DNA of 64,000 nt from Nitrosomonadales bacterium (GTDB lineage Bacteria > Pseudomonadota > Gammaproteobacteria > Burkholderiales > Gallionellaceae). The stretch spans positions 146,154 through 210,153 of the forward strand of contig JADKHS010000002.1 of the NCBI GenBank assembly GCA_016721605.1. The letters are read 5' to 3'. Position 1 is the first letter of the stretch. Each line of letters begins with the position of its first letter. Below, in pieces: positions 59,639-64,000 of this stretch. The position numbers and the translations under genes are program-made. The notes beneath the pieces were generated by a model that saw only the letters and a program-made list of their open reading frames with translations, had not been told where the DNA came from and made no database searches.

Positions 59639-60922
59639 CTATGCCAATTGGTGGTATGCATCTCGTCCAGGATAATACGCGCTGTCACCCATGTCTTCTT
59701 CAATGCGTAGCAGCTGGTTATACTTCGCCATGCGATCGGAGCGTGAGAGTGAGCCGGTTTTTATTTGCAGGGCGTTGGTACCCACGGCAATATCGGCAAT
59801 CATAGTGTCTTCAGTCTCACCGGAGCGGTGCGAGATTACTGCGGTATAGCCGGCGCACTTAGCCATCTCGATGGCAGCGAAAGTTTCAGTCAGCGTGCCT
59901 ATCTGGTTAATTTTAATCAGGATAGAATTAGCCAAACCCTGACGAATTCCTTCACGCAATATCTCAGTATTAGTTACGAAGACGTCATCGCCTACCAGTT
60001 GTACATTTTTACCTAAACGCTGGGTCAGCAGCTTCCAGCCAGTCCAATCATGCTCGCTCATACCATCTTCTATGCTAATTAACGGATATTTGTCGACCCA
60101 ATTGGCAAGATAATCAACAAACTGCGCGGATGTCAGCTTGATACCTTCTGATTCCAGATGATACAAACCATCCTTGTAAAACTCAGAACTAGCGCAATCC
60201 ACGCCGATAGCCACATCCATACCGGGCACATAACCTGCTGCCTCTATCCCTTCGATAATCAACTGTAATGCAGCTTCATTATTCGGCAGATTGGGGGCGA
60301 ACCCACCTTCGTCGCCAACGGTAGTTGGCATACCCTTGTCGTCGATCAGCCCCTTTAACGCATGGAATATTTCCGTACCGCAACGCAACGCTTCACGGAA
60401 GCTGGCCGCACCAACCGGAATAATCATGAATTCCTGCATATCAATATTATTGTTGGCGTGTGCACCGCCGTTGATGATGTTCATCATGGGCACGGGCATT
60501 CCCATTCGCGCCGCGCCACCCAGATAACGGTACAACGGCAAGCCGGATTCCTCTGCAGCGGCCTTGGCCACCGCCATGGATACCGCCAAGATGGCATTTG
60601 CACCGAGACGAGATTTATTTTCGGTACCATCCAGATCAATCATAGTCTGATCAATAAACGCCTGCTCGGCGGCATCCAAGCCAATGATAGCTTCGGCGAT
60701 TTCGGTATTAACGTTCTCCACCGCTTTCAGCACGCCCTTGCCGTAGTATCGTTGTTTATCATCGTCACGCAGTTCGAGAGCTTCTCTGTCCCCGGTGGAT
60801 GCTCCAGACGGCACCGCAGCACGCCCCATAATGCCTGATTCCAGCAACACATCTGCCTCGACCTTGGGATTGCCACGGGAATCCAAAATCTCACGCGCTA
60901 TAACATCTACAATTGCACTCAT
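59639..60922 (-). CDS. eno: Enolase
   Basis: 427 residues, intact. It has IVDVIAREILDSRGNPKVEA, PSGASTGDREALELRD, FMIIPVGAASFREALRCGTE, TVGDEGGFAPNLPNNEAALQ, the Mg2+ and catalytic segment LISIEDGMSEHDWTGW, and GYTAVISHRSGETEDTMIAD. It catalyses 2-phosphoglycerate to phosphoenolpyruvate, which also feeds KdsA encoded next door. Confidence 0.97.
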   Translation of the reverse strand: MSAIVDVIAREILDSRGNPKVEADVLLESGIMGRAAVPSGASTGDREALELRDDDKQRYYGKGVLKAVENVNTEIAEAIIGLDAAEQAFIDQTMIDLDGTENKSRLGANAILAVSMAVAKAAAEESGLPLYRYLGGAARMGMPVPMMNIINGGAHANNNIDMQEFMIIPVGAASFREALRCGTEIFHALKGLIDDKGMPTTVGDEGGFAPNLPNNEAALQLIIEGIEAAGYVPGMDVAIGVDCASSEFYKDGLYHLESEGIKLTSAQFVDYLANWVDKYPLISIEDGMSEHDWTGWKLLTQRLGKNVQLVGDDVFVTNTEILREGIRQGLANSILIKINQIGTLTETFAAIEMAKCAGYTAVISHRSGETEDTMIADIAVGTNALQIKTGSLSRSDRMAKYNQLLRIEEDMGDSAYYPGRDAYHQLA

Positions 60923-60940
60923 AACTCATTCCTTAATTCA

Positions 60941-61792
60941 CTAAACATTACCCAAATCCATGTTTTCTTCGATAAAACCTTGTTTCTTGACTGTCTCGTC
61001 CAACATTTTCAAGGTATGCAACAGTTCCTCCAGGTGTCCAAGCGGAAAGGCATTCGGCCCATCCGACAATGCCTGCGCCGGATTGGGATGCGTTTCCATA
61101 AACAGACCGGAAATGCCAGCAGCTACTGCCGCCCGTGCCAGCACTGGCACGAATTCGCGCTGCCCGCCGCTTACTGTGCCCTGCCCGCCCGGCAACTGCA
61201 CCGAGTGCGTAGCATCGAATACAACCGGACAACCGGTATTACGCATAACGGCTAAGGAACGCATGTCCGACACCAGATTATTATAACCAAATGATACACC
61301 GCGCTCACACACCATAACGTTGTCCTGACCGCTAGCCTCACGCGCCTTTGCAACCACATTTTGCATGTCCCATGGCGATAAGAATTGCCCCTTCTTTATA
61401 TTCACTGGGCGTCCAGCACTTGCAACGGCGTGAATAAAATCGGTCTGACGGCAAAGGAAAGCAGGCGTTTGCAGAACATCAACTACTGCGGCAACCGACG
61501 CAATTTCCTCAATGTTGTGCACATCGGTTAGCACTGGTACGCCAATTTGAGTTTTAACCTTGTCCAGAACTTTCAGGCCCGCATCCATTCCAAAGCCACG
61601 AAAGGATTTGCCAGAACTACGATTTGCCTTATCGTAAGCTGACTTGTAAATAAATGGAATACCCAACCTCAGACAAATCTCCTTAATTCGCCCCGCCGTG
61701 TCCAGCGCCAATTGCTCAGACTCAATTACACAAGGTCCTGCAATCAGGAACAATGACTTGTTCAAGCCGACTTCAAAATTACATAGTTTCAT
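60941..61792 (-). CDS. kdsA: 3-deoxy-8-phosphooctulonate synthase (metal-dependent type)
   Basis: 283 residues. FLIAGPCVIESEQLALDTAG places a Cys where Aquifex-type enzymes have their metal ligand and E. coli KdsA has Asn, so it is probably the metal-dependent class. Other motifs: IYKSAYDKANRSSGKSFRGF, IQ-type PAFLCRQTDFIHAVASAG, NIKKGQFLSPWDMQNVV and FDATHSVQLPGGQGTVSGG. It makes KDO-8-P for lipid A core. The start overlaps the pyrG stop by 14 bases. Confidence 0.95.
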   Translation of the reverse strand: MKLCNFEVGLNKSLFLIAGPCVIESEQLALDTAGRIKEICLRLGIPFIYKSAYDKANRSSGKSFRGFGMDAGLKVLDKVKTQIGVPVLTDVHNIEEIASVAAVVDVLQTPAFLCRQTDFIHAVASAGRPVNIKKGQFLSPWDMQNVVAKAREASGQDNVMVCERGVSFGYNNLVSDMRSLAVMRNTGCPVVFDATHSVQLPGGQGTVSGGQREFVPVLARAAVAAGISGLFMETHPNPAQALSDGPNAFPLGHLEELLHTLKMLDETVKKQGFIEENMDLGNV

Positions 61793-63457
61793 ATGGCCGT
61801 GTTTTTTCTACAGAAAGCGCTGGCTTATGGCGTTCAATAGCCGCTTCAACAAACGCTTTAAAAAGGGGATGACCTTCGCGCGGAGTGGAAGTAAATTCAG
61901 GATGGAACTGTACGCCAATAAACCAGGGGTGCATAGTTTGCGGCAATTCCATAATCTCAGGTAAGGCCTCGCTCGGCGTGCGGGCAGAAATCACCATGCC
62001 GGATTCTTCAAGCGCGGGCACATAGTAATTATTAACCTCGTAGCGATGGCGGTGGCGTTCATTGACTTCAGCGCCGTAGATAGTCGCAGCCAAAGTATCA
62101 AGTTTGATTGGACAGCGCTGCGCACCCAGGCGCATCGTACCACCAAGATCGGAATCAGTACTGCGAATCGCGACCTTACCATCGCTGTCGCGCCACTCAG
62201 TAATAAGCGCCACTACCGGATGCTCTGTTTCTAAGTTGAACTCGGTGCTGTTTGCATCCATCATTCCCGCCACGTGACGAGCATATTCAATCACCGCAAG
62301 CTGCATGCCCAGGCAAATACCAAGGTAGGGCAGTTTATTTTCACGGGCATATCGTATAGCAGCAATTTTTCCCTCGGTGCCGCGCTTGCCGAATCCGCCC
62401 GGAACAAGAACCGCATCGAGATTCTTCAGACCATCTATGCCACCGTTTTCGAGTATTTCTGAATCAATATATTCGATATTGACGCGCGTCGAAGTGTGTA
62501 TGCCCGCATGGCGCAAAGCTTCGATGAGAGATTTATATGACTCAGTCAATTCAACATATTTACCGACCATGCCGATAGTAACTTCATGCTGCGGATGTTC
62601 TAATGCATGGACAAGCTTGGCCCAGACCGACAAATCAGCAGGTGGAAGATGGGACAATCCCAATTGCTCGCAAACGATGCGATCCAGACCCTGCTCATGT
62701 AACATCTGCGGAACTTTATAGATGCTGTCCACATCCACATTGAAATCACAGCCTCTTCACGCACATTGAAAACAATGAAATCTTGGCCGCTCCTCATCAG
62801 GAATCGGTCGATCTGCGCAGGTAAAGCGGTTGGAAAAATGCCAATCTCACGTAGCTTCTGTACACTATGCTGGGTCGGCTTGGTTTTCAATTCACCCGCA
62901 CTGGCAATGTATGGCACCAACGTTAAATGTACATAGGCCGTATCACTACGGCCATAGCGTAACCCCATTTGCCGGGCAGCTTCCAAAAATGGCAAAGATT
63001 CAATGTCCCCTACCGTTCCGCCAATTTCAACGATAGCTACATCGGCATTGCCATCATACGAAGCCGCCGCACCACGTTCAATGAATGCGTTAATTTCATT
63101 CGTTATATGTGGGATGACCTGTACCGTTTTACCGAGGTATTCGCCGCGACGTTCCTTGCGGATCACGCTGTCATATATTTGTCCTGTTGTAAAATTGTTA
63201 GCCTTGCGCATCTTGGCTGAAACGAAACGTTCGTAATGTCCTAGATCCAGATCCGTTTCCGCACCATCCTCTGTAACGAACACTTCACCGTGCTGGAAGG
63301 GACTCATGGTACCTGGATCAACGTTTATATAAGGATCCAGCTTAAGTAACGTTACCTTAAGGCCGCGCGATTCTAGAATTGCCGCAAGCGAAGCTGCGGC
63401 AATTCCTTTACCTAAAGAAGACACCACGCCACCGGTAATAAAAATATATTTAATCAT
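61779..63457 (-). CDS. pyrG: CTP synthase (one frameshift)
   Basis: The synthase domain has IFITGGVVSSLGKGIAAASL, KLDPYINVDPGTMSPFQHGE and VFVTEDGAETDLDLGHYERF. After a one-base loss near 62746 the frame resumes as DVDSIYKVPQMLHEQGLDRI. The class I glutaminase domain has the Cys in LPYLGICLGMQLAVIEYARH, and His-Glu in GVQFHPEFTSTPREGHPLFK. Corrected length is about 560 residues. Essential, so the shift is almost surely an error. First gene of the pyrG-kdsA-eno-ftsB run. Confidence 0.95.
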
Positions 63458-63520
63458 AGGGTGCGATGATACCGCAAAACCTTACCGCTCTCAAAACGGG
63501 AGCTATTTTAGCCATAAAAC

Positions 63521-63550
63521 AAAAACCCTCTCACGGTGGAGAGGGTTTTG
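63521..63550 (-). terminator. Rho-independent terminator of the rRNA operon
   Basis: ccctctc and gagaggg form a 7-base stem around acggtg, flanked by A-run and T-run extensions (aaaaa / tttt), 11 bases after the 5S end on the minus strand. It separates the rRNA operon from pyrG. Confidence 0.88.
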
Positions 63551-63560
63551 TTTCTCAAAA

Positions 63561-63674
63561 TCTGACGATGACCTACTTTCACCTACGGATGTACACTATC
63601 ATCGGCGCGAAAGTCGTTTCACTGTCCTGTTCGAGATGGGAAGGAGTGGGACCAACTTGCTATGGTCGTCAGAC
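63561..63674 (-). rRNA. rrf: 5S ribosomal RNA
   Basis: On the minus strand the sequence starts gtctgacgaccatagcaagt and contains the universal core cccatctcgaacaggacagt and ccgatgatagtgtacatccg, ending near gtcatcgtcaga. About 114 bases, normal size. The ends pair with each other as expected. Confidence 0.93.
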
Positions 63675-63778
63675 ACAACTGTCGACTAACTGGCTACCTG
63701 AATTAACAGGTAATCAATCAGCCATCAACTGGGAGAAGTAATGGTTTTGATTGCCGCAACTTAATATTTAATGTTGCT

Positions 63779-64000
63779 AGGGTCAAGCCTCACAGGGCAA
63801 TTAGTATCAGTTAACTCAACGCATTACTGCGCTTCCCACTGACCTATCAACGTGGTGGTCTTCCACGACCTTCAGGATCAGTCCCAGGAAATCTCATCTT
63901 AAAGGCAGTTTTCCCTTAGATCACTTTCAGCGGTTATCTCTTCCGGTTTAGCTACCCGGCAATACGACTGGCGTCATAACCGGTACACCAGAGATCCGTC
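63779..64000 (-). rRNA. rrl: 23S ribosomal RNA, 3' end (partial)
   Basis: The minus strand shows the conserved end of 23S rRNA: gatctctggtgtaccggtta near the window edge, ggtagctaaaccggaagaga, and the terminal gtgaggcttgaccct. The rest lies beyond base 64000. No tRNA lies between 23S and 5S; the ~100-base spacer holds processing sequence only. Confidence 0.95.

Noticed and set aside
63680..63778. tRNA gene in the 23S-5S spacer
   Set aside because: Spacer is only about 100 bases and shows no cloverleaf or TpsiC-like sequence.

Overview
The window looks like a chromosome segment of a betaproteobacterium, probably of the Nitrosomonadales (Gallionellaceae-like). This is inferred from the pyrG-kdsA-eno-ftsB order, the 23S/5S rRNA ends, the pstSCAB operon and general protein similarity; no species marker was tested. 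Many single-copy housekeeping genes (pyrG, pstA, pstS, the glutamine-dependent NAD synthase gene) are broken by 1-base frameshifts, most of them in or beside homopolymer runs. I therefore read most frameshifts here as sequencing or assembly errors and describe the frame-corrected gene. True decay is claimed only where several kinds of damage coincide.

Layout. (1) 1-3.5 kb: an orphan RHS array on the minus strand. A 5'-truncated RHS core ends in a variable tip, followed by an overlapping two-helix membrane protein that looks like its immunity partner, and then a second copy of the RHS core. (2) 3.5-32.5 kb: a large surface-polysaccharide locus. It holds two SGNH-MBOAT O-acylation pairs on opposite strands, an asparagine-synthase-like amidotransferase, a sulfotransferase, two NodB-type deacetylases, about nine family 2 and two family 4 glycosyltransferases, a WbsX-type protein, a methyltransferase, a GT2-sulfatase-like probable fusion, and a Wzm/Wzt ABC exporter with a C-terminal glycan-recognition region. 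Together they suggest a heavily decorated (acetylated, possibly sulfated or amidated) polysaccharide exported by the ABC route. (3) 33.1-36.0 kb: a secreted matrixin-type metalloprotease with regulatory-like, fibronectin III and duplicated discoidin domains, preceded by a small secreted partner.

(4) 36.1-40.6 kb: the most unusual region. Five decayed copies of the 5' end of wzt, all in the same orientation, alternate with four different toxin-antitoxin or TA-like modules: TIGR02574-type/ParE, HicBA, DUF4160-DUF2442 and MntA-HepT. The copy at the far end is fused to a 3' fragment of lysS. (5) 40.7-45.4 kb: a J-domain protein and three Sel1-repeat proteins. (6) 45.7-48.8 kb: mtnP, a class II aldolase, apt and mtnA, the gene set of a methylthioadenosine DHAP shunt. 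A 1.2-kb insert bounded by ~190-bp direct repeats of the mtnP 5' region separates this operon from the divergent NAD synthase gene. (7) 50.3-55.1 kb: NAD synthase, glnB, an SH3 lipoprotein, a cupin and fabI. (8) 55.3-59.1 kb: pstSCAB with a Pho-box-like site and a pstS-pstC intercistronic hairpin. (9) 59.3-64 kb: pyrG-kdsA-eno-ftsB, then the 5S and 23S 3' end of an rRNA operon, all on the minus strand.
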